Shown: positions 35,844-44,500 of the stretch, one piece after another | How positions within the stretch are numbered: the stretch's first letter is position 1 | How the letters are laid out: each line of letters opens with the position of its first letter | Assembly (NCBI RefSeq): GCF_013403875.1 | Contig: NZ_JACBNX010000001.1 | Span: 496,001 to 560,000, forward strand | Reading direction: 5' to 3' | DNA from: Burkholderia guangdongensis | GTDB taxonomy: Bacteria > Pseudomonadota > Gammaproteobacteria > Burkholderiales > Burkholderiaceae | Length of the DNA: 64,000 nucleotides | The notes under the pieces: model-generated | The model's database searches: none | Told to the model about the DNA's origin: nothing | Seen by the model: only the letters and a program-made list of their open reading frames with translations | Translations under genes and position numbers: made by a program

Positions 35844-37406
35844 ATGAACAAGCCGCATTCGTTCCCGATGTTCCGTCCGCGCGCGCTGATCGTCGCGGGC
35901 GCCAGCGCGTTCGCGCTGTCGGCCGCGCTGCCCGCGTACGCGCAGCAGAACGTGGTGGTGGCCGTGTACTCGACGTTCACGACGATGGATCCGTACGACG
36001 CGAACGACACGTTGTCGCAGGCGGTCGTCAAGTCGTTCTACGAGGGGCTGTTCGGCTTCGACAAGGACATGAAGCTCGTCAACGTGCTCGCGACCGGCTA
36101 TGAAGCGTCGCCCGACGCGAAGGTCTACACGATCCACCTGCGTCACGGCGTGAAGTTCCAGGATGGCACCGACTTCAACGCCGAAGCGGTGAAGGCGAAC
36201 TTCGATCGCGTGACCGATCCGGCGAGCAAGCTCAAGCGCGCCGGCCTGTTCCGCATCATCGAGAAGACCGAGGTCGTCGATCCGTACACGGTGAAGATCA
36301 CGCTGCGCGAGCCGTTCTCGGCGTTCATCAACACGCTCGCGCATCCGTCCGCGGTGATGATCTCGCCCGCCGCGCTGAAGAAGTGGGGGCATGACATTTC
36401 GCTGCATCCGGTCGGCACCGGGCCGTTCGAGTTCGTCGAGTGGAAGCAGACCGACGACATGAAGGTGAAGAAGTTCGCCGGCTACTGGAAGAAGGGTTAT
36501 CCGAAGGTCGATTCGATCGACTGGAAGCCCGTCGTCGACAACAACACGCGCGCCGCGCTGATCAAGACCGGCGAGGCGGATTTCGCGTTCACGATTCCGT
36601 TCGAGCAGGCGGCGGACCTGAAGGGCAATCCGAAGGTCGATCTGATCGAGGCGCCGTCGATCATCGAGCGCTATATCTCGCTGAACACGCAGCAGAAGCC
36701 GTTCGACAATCCGAAGGTGCGCCAGGCGCTCAACTACGCGATCAACAAGGAGGCGCTCGCGAAGGTCGTGTTCGCGGGCTATGCGACGCCGGCGACGGGC
36801 GTCGCGCCGGTCGGCATCGACTTCGCGGCGAAGCTCGGGCCCTGGCCGTATGACCCGGCGAAGGCGCGCGCGTTGCTGAAGGAGGCCGGCTATCCGAACG
36901 GCTTCGATTCGACGCTGTGGTCCGCGTACAACCACACGACCGCGCAGAAGCTGATCCAGTTCGTTCAGCAGCAGCTCGCGCAGGTCGGCGTGAAGGTGCA
37001 GGTGCAGGCGCTGGAGGCGGGCGAGCGCGTCGCGAAGGTCGAGAGCGCGCCGGATCCGGCGACCGCGCCGGTGCGGATGTACTACAGCGGCTGGTCGGCG
37101 TCGACCGGCGAGGCGAACTGGGCGCTGTCGCCGCTCGTCTCGTCGGCGTCGTTTCCGCCGAAGCTGTACAACACCGCGTACTACAAGAACAGCCAGGTCG
37201 ACGACGATCTGGCGAAGGCCCTCCAGACGACCGACCGCGCGAAGAAGACCGCCCTCTACGCGGACGCGCAGAAGCAGGTCTGGAGCGACGCGCCGTGGAT
37301 CTTTCTCGAACAGGAGAAGATCGTCTACGCGCGCAGCAAGCGTCTGCACGGGATGTACGTGATGCCGGATGGCAATTTCAATTTCGACGATATCTCGGTG
37401 AAGTAA
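35844..37406 (+). CDS. gsiB: Peptide-binding protein, GsiB-like
   Basis: This 520-residue SBP_bac_5 periplasmic protein has a signal peptide ([21 protein letters not shown] before [10 protein letters not shown]). [31 protein letters not shown] and [31 protein letters not shown] are typical of dipeptide/glutathione binding proteins. The size and blocks fit GsiB. The ATG at 35844 follows CAGGAG. It binds the imported peptide and hands it to the GsiC/GsiD pore. The downstream gap of 116 bp contains imperfect 12-bp repeats. Confidence 0.92.
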   Translation: MNKPHSFPMFRPRALIVAGASAFALSAALPAYAQQNVVVAVYSTFTTMDPYDANDTLSQAVVKSFYEGLFGFDKDMKLVNVLATGYEASPDAKVYTIHLRHGVKFQDGTDFNAEAVKANFDRVTDPASKLKRAGLFRIIEKTEVVDPYTVKITLREPFSAFINTLAHPSAVMISPAALKKWGHDISLHPVGTGPFEFVEWKQTDDMKVKKFAGYWKKGYPKVDSIDWKPVVDNNTRAALIKTGEADFAFTIPFEQAADLKGNPKVDLIEAPSIIERYISLNTQQKPFDNPKVRQALNYAINKEALAKVVFAGYATPATGVAPVGIDFAAKLGPWPYDPAKARALLKEAGYPNGFDSTLWSAYNHTTAQKLIQFVQQQLAQVGVKVQVQALEAGERVAKVESAPDPATAPVRMYYSGWSASTGEANWALSPLVSSASFPPKLYNTAYYKNSQVDDDLAKALQTTDRAKKTALYADAQKQVWSDAPWIFLEQEKIVYARSKRLHGMYVMPDGNFNFDDISVK

Positions 37407-37522
37407 GCGCGGTCATAAGCACGTTTGCGGGCGCGCTTGTAAGTGCGTTCGTCAGCGTGCTTCTCGCGCGCTCCAGCGCCGACGGGAAGCTTCCGCCGGC
37501 GCGCCGTCCCGGTGGGTGCCCT
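37407..37522. other. Spacer with degenerate 12-bp repeats
   Basis: The gap between the GsiB- and GsiC-like genes reads as imperfect 12-bp repeats (AAGCACGTTTGC-like, about 37418-37470), then a GC-rich stretch up to the GsiC-like start. No terminator is evident. Confidence 0.5.
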
Positions 37523-38443
37523 ATGCTGAATTTCATCGTCAAACGCCTGTTCGGTCTGCTGCCGACGCTCGCGATCGTCGCGGTGCTCGTGTTCCTGTTC
37601 GTGCACCTGCTGCCGGGCGATCCGGCGCGGCTCGCGGCGGGCCCCGAGGCCGACGACGCGACCGTCGCGCTCGTGCGCGCGGACCTCGGCCTCGACAAGC
37701 CGCTGCCGACGCAGTTCACGAACTTCTTTCTGCGGATGACGCACGGCGACTTCGGCAAGTCGACGCGCAGCAAGCGGCCGGTCACGACCGAAATCGGCGA
37801 GCGTTTCATGCCGACGCTGTGGCTGACGCTCGACAGCATGGTCTGGTCGACGCTGTTCGGGATGGGGATCGGGATCGCGTCGGCGGTGTGGCGCAACCGC
37901 TGGCCGGACCGGATCGGGATGACGCTCGCGGTGTCCGGCATCTCGTTTCCCGCGTTCGCGCTCGGGATGCTGCTGATGGAGATCTTCTCGGTGAAGCTCG
38001 GCTGGCTGCCGGTCGTGCCGGACGGCACGTGGAAGAGCTACGTGCTGCCGTCGCTGACGCTCGGCGCGGCGGTGGCCGCGGTGATGGCGCGCTTCACGCG
38101 CGCGTCGTTCGTCGAGGTGCTGAACGAGGATTTCGTGCGCACCGCGCGCGCGAAGGGCGTGCACGAGCCGATGGTCGTGCTCAAGCACTGCCTGCGCAAC
38201 GCGATGATCCCCGTCGTGACGATGATGGGGCTGCAGTTCGGCTTCCTGCTCGGCGGCTCGATCGTCGTCGAGGCGGTGTTCAACTGGCCGGGGCTCGGGC
38301 GCCTGCTCGTCGATTCGGTGACGATGCGCGACTACCCGGTGATCCAGGCGATCGTGCTGCTGTTCTCGCTCGAGTTCGTGCTGATCAACCTGATCGTCGA
38401 CGTGCTGTACGCGGTGATCAACCCGACCATCCGTTTCAAGTGA
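37523..38443 (+). CDS. gsiC: Peptide ABC permease, GsiC-like
   Basis: This 306-residue membrane protein equals E. coli GsiC in length. It begins [35 protein letters not shown], which is the DppB/GsiC opening. The EAA loop is [36 protein letters not shown]. It has six predicted membrane helices. It should form a heterodimeric pore with the GsiD-like permease. The ATG start gives the right N-terminus, though the ribosome site is poor (GGTGGG). Confidence 0.92.
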   Translation: MLNFIVKRLFGLLPTLAIVAVLVFLFVHLLPGDPARLAAGPEADDATVALVRADLGLDKPLPTQFTNFFLRMTHGDFGKSTRSKRPVTTEIGERFMPTLWLTLDSMVWSTLFGMGIGIASAVWRNRWPDRIGMTLAVSGISFPAFALGMLLMEIFSVKLGWLPVVPDGTWKSYVLPSLTLGAAVAAVMARFTRASFVEVLNEDFVRTARAKGVHEPMVVLKHCLRNAMIPVVTMMGLQFGFLLGGSIVVEAVFNWPGLGRLLVDSVTMRDYPVIQAIVLLFSLEFVLINLIVDVLYAVINPTIRFK

Positions 38444-38501
38444 AATTTCCAGTGACGTTTTCCGCGCAGTTTTCAGTGCAGTTTTCAGCGCAGTTTTCAG
38501 T
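38442..38501. repeat. 12-bp intergenic tandem repeat array
   Basis: Three near-identical units of GCAGTTTTCAGT (38466, 38478, 38490) follow a degenerate copy at 38454-38465 and a partial one before it. The array fills the gap between the GsiC- and GsiD-like genes in the operon. Confidence 0.88.
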
Positions 38502-38522
38502 GAACGTGACAAAGAGGCCCGC

Positions 38523-39422
38523 ATGAACGCGACCGTTCCTTCCGCGCCCGCCGCTCCGCCCGCATCGGCGCCGATCCGCACGCCGTGGCGCGAATTCTGG
38601 CGCAAGTTCCGCAAGCAGCACGTCGCGCTCGTCGCGGCCGCGTTCGTGGTCGTGCTCGTCGTGCTCGCGTTCGTCGGCCCGCACATCGTGCCGTACGACC
38701 CGGAGAACTATTTCGACTACGACGCGCTGAACGCGCCGCCGTCGGCCGCGCACTGGTTCGGCGTCGACGCGCTCGGCCGCGACATCTTCAGCCGGATCGT
38801 CGCCGGCACGCGGATCTCGCTCGCGGCCGGCTTCTTCTCGGTCGCGCTCGGCGCGCTGATCGGCACGTTCTTCGGGCTGCTCGCCGGCTACTACGAAGGC
38901 TGGTGGGACCGGATCACGATGCGCATCGCCGACGTGCTGTTCGCGTTCCCCGGGATCCTGCTCGCGATCGGCGTCGTCGCGATCCTCGGCAACGGGATGA
39001 TCAACGTGATCTGCGCGGTCGCGATCTTCAGCATTCCGGCGTTCGCGCGGCTCGTGCGCGGCAACACGCTGTCGCTGAAGCACATGACCTATGTCGAGGC
39101 CGCGCGCAGCATCGGCGCGTCCGACTGGACGATCCTCACGCGGCACATTCTGCCGGGCACGGTGTCGTCGATCGTCGTGTACTTCACGATGCGGATCGGC
39201 ACGTCGATCATCACCGCCGCGAGCCTGTCGTTCCTGGGCCTCGGCGCGCAGCCGCCGACGCCCGAGTGGGGCGCGATGCTGAACGAGGCGCGCGCGGACA
39301 TGGTGACCGCGCCGCATATCGCGATCTTCCCGAGCCTCGCGATCTTCCTGACCGTGCTCGCGTTCAACCTGCTCGGCGACGGGCTGCGCGACGCGCTCGA
39401 CCCGAAGCTGGAGCGGCGCTGA
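38523..39422 (+). CDS. gsiD: Peptide ABC permease, GsiD-like
   Basis: The 299-residue permease has the DppC/GsiD layout: an N-terminal cytosolic helix ([22 protein letters not shown]), [45 protein letters not shown], and the EAA loop [24 protein letters not shown]. Six membrane segments are expected. Its stop overlaps the start of the P1 peptidase by one base (TGATG), so the peptidase is coupled to the transporter. Confidence 0.92.
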   Translation: MNATVPSAPAAPPASAPIRTPWREFWRKFRKQHVALVAAAFVVVLVVLAFVGPHIVPYDPENYFDYDALNAPPSAAHWFGVDALGRDIFSRIVAGTRISLAAGFFSVALGALIGTFFGLLAGYYEGWWDRITMRIADVLFAFPGILLAIGVVAILGNGMINVICAVAIFSIPAFARLVRGNTLSLKHMTYVEAARSIGASDWTILTRHILPGTVSSIVVYFTMRIGTSIITAASLSFLGLGAQPPTPEWGAMLNEARADMVTAPHIAIFPSLAIFLTVLAFNLLGDGLRDALDPKLERR

Positions 39423-40570
39423 TGACGGGCGCGACGTTCGACGCGGCGCTGCGCTGCGGCGCGCTGCCGGCCGGGCCGCGCGGCACGATCGCCGACGTGC
39501 CCGGCGTGACGGTCGGGCACTGCACGCTCGACGACGGGCCGGTGCAGACCGGCGTGACGGTCGTGAAGCCGCATCCGGGCGACGTGTATCGCAGCAAGGT
39601 GCCGGCCGGCGCGGCGGTGATCAACGGTTTCGGCAAGAGCGTCGGGCTCGTGCAGGTCGACGAGCTCGGCGTGCTCGACACGCCGATCGCGCTGACGAAC
39701 ACGTTCGCGGTCGGCGCGATCGGCGAGGCGCAGATTCGCGCGGCGATCGCCGCGAATCCGTCGATCGGCCGCGACTGGCCGACCGTGAATCCGCTCGTGT
39801 TCGAGTGCAACGACGGCTATCTGAACGACCTCCACGCGTTCGCGGCGACCGCCGATCATTACGCGGCCGCGCTGCGCGACGCGTCGCGCGACGTCGTGCG
39901 CGGCGCGGTCGGCGCCGGGCGCGGGATGTCGTGCTTCGACCTGAAGGGCGGGATCGGCTCGGCGTCGCGCGTCGCGGTCGCGGCGGGGCGGCCATATACG
40001 GTCGGCACGCTCGTGCTCGCGAACTTCGGACGGCTGCCGATGCTGACGCTCGGCGGCGTGCCGGTCGGGCGGATGGTCGCCGGACGCGACGCTGCTTCGG
40101 CCGCGGCGGCTGCCTTGGCTGCTTCGACTGCTTCGACTGCTTCGACTGCTTCGACTGCCTCGGCGGTGGTTGCGCCGCCGCCCGAGCAGGGCTCGATCAT
40201 CATGCTGCTGGCGACCGACGCGCCGCTCGACGCGCGCCAGCTTGCCCGGCTCGCACGCCGCGCGGCGGCGGGGCTCGCGCGCACCGGGTCGGTGTATGGC
40301 CACGGCAGCGGTGACATCGCGCTCGCGTTCTCGACCGCGTACACGATTGCACACGACGCGCGCACCGTCGCGTTGTCCGCGCTGCTCGCGGACGCGACGC
40401 TCGATCCGCTGTTCCAGGCGGCGGCCGACGGCGTCGAGCAGGCGATCGTCGACGCGTTGATGTCCGCCGTCACGGTCGCGGGCCGCGACGGCCACGTGCG
40501 CCGCGCGCTGCGCGACGCGATCCCCGATCTCGACCGCGTTCTCGCGGAAGGCTCTCCCTCTCGCCCATGA
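39422..40570 (+). CDS. P1-family (DmpA-like) aminopeptidase
   Basis: This 382-residue Ntn-type hydrolase precursor resembles DmpA/BapA, which release N-terminal D- or beta-amino acids. N-terminal blocks are PAGPRGTIADVPGVTVGHCTL, NGFGKSVGLVQVDELGVLDTPIALTNTF and GAGRGMSCFDLKGGIGSASR. Self-cleavage is predicted between G257 and S258 (EQGSIIMLLATDAPL), making S258 the nucleophile. Just before it, four 9-bp repeats encode Ser-Thr-Ala at residues 235-246. Coupled to GsiD, it probably trims imported peptides. It overlaps the next gene by four bases. Confidence 0.9.
   Translation: MTGATFDAALRCGALPAGPRGTIADVPGVTVGHCTLDDGPVQTGVTVVKPHPGDVYRSKVPAGAAVINGFGKSVGLVQVDELGVLDTPIALTNTFAVGAIGEAQIRAAIAANPSIGRDWPTVNPLVFECNDGYLNDLHAFAATADHYAAALRDASRDVVRGAVGAGRGMSCFDLKGGIGSASRVAVAAGRPYTVGTLVLANFGRLPMLTLGGVPVGRMVAGRDAASAAAAALAASTASTASTASTASAVVAPPPEQGSIIMLLATDAPLDARQLARLARRAAAGLARTGSVYGHGSGDIALAFSTAYTIAHDARTVALSALLADATLDPLFQAAADGVEQAIVDALMSAVTVAGRDGHVRRALRDAIPDLDRVLAEGSPSRP
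40121..40156 (+). repeat. In-frame 9-bp tandem repeat x4
   Basis: Four identical GCTTCGACT units encode Ala-Ser-Thr in the linker just ahead of the self-cleavage site of the P1 peptidase. Variation here could alter the precursor loop without frameshift. Confidence 0.9.
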
Positions 40571-41394
40571 AAATCCTCATCTCGACCGACATCGAAGGCG
40601 TCGCCGGCGTGTTTGCCGCCGAGCAGGTGCGCGCCGGCAATCCCGAGTACGAGCGCGCGCGGCGCTGGATGACCGCCGAGGCGAACGCGGCGATCGAAGG
40701 CGCGTTCGCGGGCGGCGCGCAGGCGGTCTGGGTCAACGATTCGCACGGCGGCTTCCGGAACCTGCTGCCCGACGCGCTCGACGCGCGCGCGCGCGTGATT
40801 CTCGGCAAGCCGCGCGTGCTCGGGATGATGGCGGGGCTCGAAGCGCGGCCCGATCTGGTGTTCATGATCGGCTACCACGCGAAGTCGCAGACGCGCGGCG
40901 TGCTCGCCCACACGATCAACAGCAGCGCGTTCACGCAGGTCTGGCTGAACGGCGTCGAAGTCGGCGAGGCGGGGCTCTACGGCGCGCTCGCGCGCGAGCA
41001 TGGCGCGCACGTCGCGCTCGCGTCCGGCGACGACGTGTTCGCGCAGGAGACGCGGCCGCTTTTCCCGGACGCGCATTTCGAGACGGTGAAGACGGCCGGC
41101 GGCGCATCGACCGGCGACACGCTGACGCCGGCGGCCGCGTGCGCGCGGATCCTGGCGGCCGCGCGCGAGACGGTCGAGCGCGCGTGGGCGGCTGGTATGC
41201 GTGCGGAGTCGCACCGGCCGGCGCCCGCGACCTGCACGCTGCGCGTGCAGACGGCCGCGTTCGCGGACCTGTTCGCGGTGCTGCCGACGCTCGAGCGCGT
41301 CGATGCGGTCACGCTGCGTTTCGGCGGGGAGTCGGTCGAGTACGTGGTGCGCACGCTGAACAGCCTGTCGGCGATGTCGTTCATGCTGCGGTGA
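40567..41394 (+). CDS. M55-family D-aminopeptidase (DppA-like)
   Basis: This 275-residue peptidase matches B. subtilis DppA, a zinc D-aminopeptidase acting on D-Ala-D-Ala and similar. Metal ligands fall at the same numbers as in DppA: D8 and E10 (STDIEG), H60 (NDSHGG) and H104 (GYHAKS), with E131 or E134 as the fifth. Its ATG overlaps the P1 peptidase stop. As last gene of the operon it suggests that D-amino-acid-containing peptides, for example from peptidoglycan, are among the substrates. Confidence 0.9.
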   Translation: MKILISTDIEGVAGVFAAEQVRAGNPEYERARRWMTAEANAAIEGAFAGGAQAVWVNDSHGGFRNLLPDALDARARVILGKPRVLGMMAGLEARPDLVFMIGYHAKSQTRGVLAHTINSSAFTQVWLNGVEVGEAGLYGALAREHGAHVALASGDDVFAQETRPLFPDAHFETVKTAGGASTGDTLTPAAACARILAAARETVERAWAAGMRAESHRPAPATCTLRVQTAAFADLFAVLPTLERVDAVTLRFGGESVEYVVRTLNSLSAMSFMLR

Positions 41395-41416
41395 CGGGCG
41401 TCGTATGCGACGGCAC

Positions 41417-41455
41417 AAAAAAAATGCGCGCTGCCGAATCGCTTGGCTAGCGCGC
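41417..41455 (-). terminator. Rho-independent terminator, minus strand
   Basis: On the minus strand GCGCGCTaGCC (41455-41445) pairs with GGCAGCGCGC (41435-41426), with one bulged A, followed by A and eight Ts (41424-41417). It lies 270 bp beyond pcaG and probably ends the pcaHG transcript. Confidence 0.7.
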
Positions 41456-41697
41456 TGAAAGGCACTCGGTTCGGCGACGGCACGCGGACCGGTAGGGTTC
41501 CCGCTGCCGGCGTCAATTGATTCTCTGCGTGATTCAATGTGAAGGATTGGCCGCGTTTAGCATAGGCGAATGCGTATAAAAAGCAAGAGAAACATCTGGT
41601 ACGAACGGCCGTGAAGGGACGTAAACAAGAACGTAAACGACCGCGCGCGACTCAGCCGAAGCCGTCGTCGCGCGCAATGAGAGACTGAAGCGGGGAC

Positions 41698-41721
41698 GGA
41701 AGCCGGCAGGCGCCGGCTTCC
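41698..41721 (-). terminator. Hairpin next to pcaG stop
   Basis: A perfect 10-bp stem, GGAAGCCGGC with GCCGGCTTCC, has a four-base loop and lies 2 bp past the pcaG stop. No T-run follows on either strand, so it may stabilise the mRNA end rather than terminate. Confidence 0.45.
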
Positions 41722-41723
41722 GG

Positions 41724-42317
41724 TCACACGTCGAAGAACACCGTTTCGTCCGCGCCCTGCATCCGGATGTCGAAGCGGTAGATCGGGCGGGCGCCCGCCT
41801 GCGCGACGCGCTTCGCGACGAGCGTCGCGCGACGCTCGGCCGGCACCGCGTTCAGCACCGGATCGGCCGCGTTCGCGGCGGCTTCGTCGTCGAAGTACAC
41901 GCGCGTGAACGCATGCGAGAGAATCCCGCGCAGCATCACCGTCACGTTGACGTGCGGCGCGTCTTCCGGCGAAATCTTGCCGGGCTTGACCGTCTCGACG
42001 ACGAAGCGCTGCTGCGCGTCGGTGCCGGTACCCACGCGGGCGAAGCCGTTGAAGCCGGTTTTCGCGATCTCGTCGCGCGAGGCCGGATAGTGGCCCGTGC
42101 TGTCGGCTTGCGTGAACTCGAGCACCGCGTCGCCGACGACCTGGCCGTCGCCGTCGAACACCTGACCGATGATCAGCACGTGCTCGCCGGCCGCTTCGGG
42201 CGCCGCGATCGTCGGCGAAAACAGGCTCTTCAGATCGTAGTTGTACTGCTGCGGGCAGAGGCCGTACGCGAAGTACGGGCCGACCGTCTGCGAGGGGGTT
42301 TGTTTCAGCGTCGTCAT
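41724..42317 (-). CDS. pcaG: Protocatechuate 3,4-dioxygenase alpha subunit
   Basis: The 197-residue alpha subunit begins MTTLKQTPSQTVGPYFAYGLCPQQYNY, a strong PcaG opening. The beta-sandwich core shows HVLIIGQVFDGDGQVVGDAVLEFTQADSTGHY, FARVGTGTDAQQRFVVETVKPG and APHVNVTVMLRGILSHAFTRVYF. The alpha subunit lacks the iron ligands, as expected. It is 3 bp downstream of pcaH, with which it forms the (alpha-beta-Fe)n enzyme that converts protocatechuate to 3-carboxy-cis,cis-muconate. Confidence 0.96.
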   Translation of the reverse strand: MTTLKQTPSQTVGPYFAYGLCPQQYNYDLKSLFSPTIAAPEAAGEHVLIIGQVFDGDGQVVGDAVLEFTQADSTGHYPASRDEIAKTGFNGFARVGTGTDAQQRFVVETVKPGKISPEDAPHVNVTVMLRGILSHAFTRVYFDDEAAANAADPVLNAVPAERRATLVAKRVAQAGARPIYRFDIRMQGADETVFFDV

Positions 42318-42320
42318 CGC

Positions 42321-43028
42321 TCAGCGCTCCATCGGGGTGGCGTCGCGGCCGCGCAGCACGATGTCGAATTCGTAGCCGAGCGCGTAGCCTTCTTCGGTAA
42401 TGTCCATCGAGAAGCGCGAGATCAGGCGATCGCGCGCTTGTTCAGGCGTGCCCTGGAAGATCGGGTCGTAGGCGAGCAGCGGATCGCCCGGGAAGTACAT
42501 CTGCGTGACGAGGCGCGAGCCGAAATAGTCGCCGAACAGCGAGAAATGGATGTGGTTCGGGCGCCACGCGTTCGGATGGTTGCCCCACGGATACGCGCCG
42601 GGCTTGATCGTCAGAAAGCGATAGCGGCCTTCGCCGTCGGTGATGCAGCGGCCCGCGCCGAGGAAATTCGGGTCGAGCGGCGCGTCGTGCTGGTCGGTCT
42701 TGTGCACGTAGCGGCCCGCGGCGTTCGCCTGCCAGACCTCGACGAGCGTGTTGCGCACCGGCTTGCCGCCTTCGTCGAGCACGCGGCCCGTGACGACGAT
42801 GCGCTCGCCGAGCGGCTCGCCGTTCTTCACCGCGTTCTTCGTCAGGTCGTGATCGAGCGCGCCGAGATCGTCGGTGCCGTAGACGGGCACGTACTGATCG
42901 CGCAGCTTTTCCTTCAGCGGAATCAGCGGCTTCGTCGGGCCGCGCTTCACGGACGAACGGTAGTCGGGATGGATGTAGGCCGGGTGCGACGGCCAGTCGC
43001 GCGGCGTGAGGATCGTGGGCGAATCCAT
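42321..43028 (-). CDS. pcaH: Protocatechuate 3,4-dioxygenase beta subunit
   Basis: This 235-residue beta subunit holds the ferric centre. Ligands line up as Y107 (GRYVHK), Y146 (GAYPWGN), H159 and H161 (RPNHIHF), one number below the P. putida positions after subtracting 300. HPAYIHPDYRSSVKRGPTKPLIP is the typical N-terminus. It is the first gene of a two-gene operon and divergent from pcaQ. No pcaB/C/D or pcaIJ genes are within the window, so the rest of the beta-ketoadipate path must be elsewhere. Confidence 0.96.
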   Translation of the reverse strand: MDSPTILTPRDWPSHPAYIHPDYRSSVKRGPTKPLIPLKEKLRDQYVPVYGTDDLGALDHDLTKNAVKNGEPLGERIVVTGRVLDEGGKPVRNTLVEVWQANAAGRYVHKTDQHDAPLDPNFLGAGRCITDGEGRYRFLTIKPGAYPWGNHPNAWRPNHIHFSLFGDYFGSRLVTQMYFPGDPLLAYDPIFQGTPEQARDRLISRFSMDITEEGYALGYEFDIVLRGRDATPMER

Positions 43029-43086
43029 TCAGTGTCTCCTCGTGGTGTCCGGGATCGGATGAACAGCACTTTAGACAATCCGGAAA

Positions 43087-43140
43087 GTTATGCAAAATGA
43101 TGTTTTATCGCGAATCGTATAACGGACCGTTATGCAAAAT
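43087..43140. repeat. 12-bp direct repeat in the pcaH-pcaQ gap
   Basis: GTTATGCAAAAT occurs at 43087-43098 and 43129-43140, 42 bp apart (four helical turns). The second copy includes the pcaQ start codon. Same-face spacing suggests a cooperative protein site. Confidence 0.65.
43119..43133. promoter_or_regulatory. Candidate PcaQ binding site
   Basis: ATAACGGACCGTTAT is a perfect 7-1-7 palindrome with the LysR T-N11-A pattern. It resembles the known PcaQ motif (ATAACC-N4-GGTTAA), allowing for a shorter centre. Its end overlaps the pcaQ start codon, which suggests autorepression with activation of pcaHG. Confidence 0.65.
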
Positions 43141-44121
43141 CGTATCCCCGACGGCCGGGTGAAATTCCGGCATCTGCAGTGCTTTCTGGCGGTCGCGCAG
43201 TTCGGCGCGGTGCAGAAGGCGGCCGAAAGCCTGTCGATCACGCAGCCGGCCGTGTCGAAGACGATCGCCGAGCTCGAGGCGATCCTCGGCGTGAAGCTGT
43301 TCGAGCGCGGCCGGCACGGCGCGCAGCCGACCCGCGAAGGGCAGCTGTTCATCCCGCATGCGAGTGCGTGCGTGCTCGCGCTGCGGCAGGGCGTCGGGCT
43401 GCTCGCGCACGAGAGCGGCGGCGCGGCCGCGACGCTCGAGATCGGGATGCTGCCGACCGTCGCCGCGTCGCTCGCGCCGCCGGTGATGAAGGCGCTTGCC
43501 GCGCAATGGCCGCGCGTCGTCGTGCGGCTCGCGACCGCGTCGAACGCGGAGCTGCTCGAAAAGCTGAAAGCGGGCGCGATCGAATGTGCGATCGGGCGGC
43601 TGTCGGAGCCGGAGCGAATGGTCGGCCTCGCGTTCGAGCAGTTGTACAGCGAGCCGCTCGTCGCGGTCGTGCGCGCCGGGCATCCGCTGCTCGCGAGCGC
43701 CGCGCCGGCCGCCGAGCTTGCGCGGCATCCGGTGGTGCTGCCGCCTTACGGCACGATGATCCGCCAGTCGGCCGAGCAGCTGCTCGGCGCGTGCGGCGCG
43801 CCGCCGCTCGATTCGTTCGTCGAGGTGCTGTCGGTGTCGGTCGCGCGCGCGCTCGCGCTGCAAAACGACGCGGTCTGGTTCGTGCCGCTTTATGCGGCCG
43901 AGGCCGATCTCGCGGATGGCGCGCTCGCGCGCGTGCCGCTGCCGGCCGCGAGCACCGACGAGCCGGTCGGGCTGATTCTGCGCACCGACGCGCAGCCGTC
44001 GCCGGTCGCGCGCACGCTGATCGACGCGGTCAGGGAGATTGCGCGGGAGAGGCTGGCTGGGCGCATGGCGAAGAAGGCAAGGGGGCGGCGGCGGACGATG
44101 CGTGAGTCGGGGGCCGAGTGA
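43132..44121 (+). CDS. pcaQ: LysR-family regulator PcaQ
   Basis: The 329-residue LysR protein opens RVKFRHLQCFLAVAQFGAVQKAAESLSITQPAVSKTIAELEAILGVKLFERGRHGAQPTREG, typical for PcaQ, followed by the effector-binding domain (GMLPTVAASLAPPVM, GRLSEPERMVGLAFEQLYSEPLVAVVRAGHPL). It is divergent from pcaHG, with a palindrome in between. In known systems it activates pca genes with beta-carboxy-muconate or protocatechuate metabolites. The C-terminal 25 residues are basic and extend beyond the fold. Confidence 0.93.
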   Translation: MQNRIPDGRVKFRHLQCFLAVAQFGAVQKAAESLSITQPAVSKTIAELEAILGVKLFERGRHGAQPTREGQLFIPHASACVLALRQGVGLLAHESGGAAATLEIGMLPTVAASLAPPVMKALAAQWPRVVVRLATASNAELLEKLKAGAIECAIGRLSEPERMVGLAFEQLYSEPLVAVVRAGHPLLASAAPAAELARHPVVLPPYGTMIRQSAEQLLGACGAPPLDSFVEVLSVSVARALALQNDAVWFVPLYAAEADLADGALARVPLPAASTDEPVGLILRTDAQPSPVARTLIDAVREIARERLAGRMAKKARGRRRTMRESGAE

Positions 44122-44155
44122 GGGTAGCCATCACGTGCGTCAGGCTAAACTGATG

Positions 44156-44215
44156 AGTCCTTTTAATAGTGCTTTTAAGGGTGCTATTGAATGTGCTTTT
44201 AATCGTACTGAAATG
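44156..44215. promoter_or_regulatory. 12-bp-period operator array of the TA module
   Basis: Four to five contiguous 12-bp units (44156, 44168, 44180, 44192, 44204) follow AGTGCTTTTAAG, GGTGCTATTGAA and TGTGCTTTTAAT. They occupy AT-rich DNA just upstream of the antitoxin gene. Such iterons fit cooperative antitoxin autoregulation. Confidence 0.7.
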
Positions 44216-44251
44216 GAGTAGAATAGCCGCCTGATCGATGAAGGAGTCGCC

Positions 44252-44500
44252 ATGCCGCATAGAATCCTTGCCAATGTCACCGCGAGCGTTTCCGAGCTGA
44301 AAAAGAACCCGATGGGGACGGTTGCGGCGGGAGACGGTTTTCCGGTGGCGATCCTGAACCGGAACGAGCCGGCCTTCTACTGCGTGCCGGCGAAGGCGTG
44401 GGAGGCGCTGCTCGAACGCCTCGAAGACATCGAAGACAACGTGATTGCCGATACGCGAGCGGGCGAGAAGGTCGTGAAGGTCAGCCCGGATGCGCTTTGA
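44252..44500 (+). CDS. Antitoxin, Phd/YefM-type
   Basis: The 82-residue protein starts MPHRILANVTASVSELKKNPMGTVAAGDGFPVAILNRNEPAFYCVPAKAWEALLERLED, the StbD/YefM-like antitoxin fold with an N-terminal DNA-binding segment and an acidic C-terminal toxin-binding tail. GAAGGAG precedes the ATG. It overlaps the toxin gene by 11 bp, a usual coupling. It should neutralise the RelE-type toxin and repress its own promoter through the 12-bp repeat array. Confidence 0.88.
   Translation: MPHRILANVTASVSELKKNPMGTVAAGDGFPVAILNRNEPAFYCVPAKAWEALLERLEDIEDNVIADTRAGEKVVKVSPDAL

Larger units (their letters stand above)
41395..41723. other. Intergenic region between convergent operons
   Basis: This gap of about 330 bp separates the DppA-like gene end (plus) from pcaG (minus). 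It contains a minus-strand terminator (41417-41455) and a perfect hairpin next to the pcaG stop (41698-41721). The middle (41540-41650) is AT-richer with no ORF or clear RNA gene. Confidence 0.5.
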
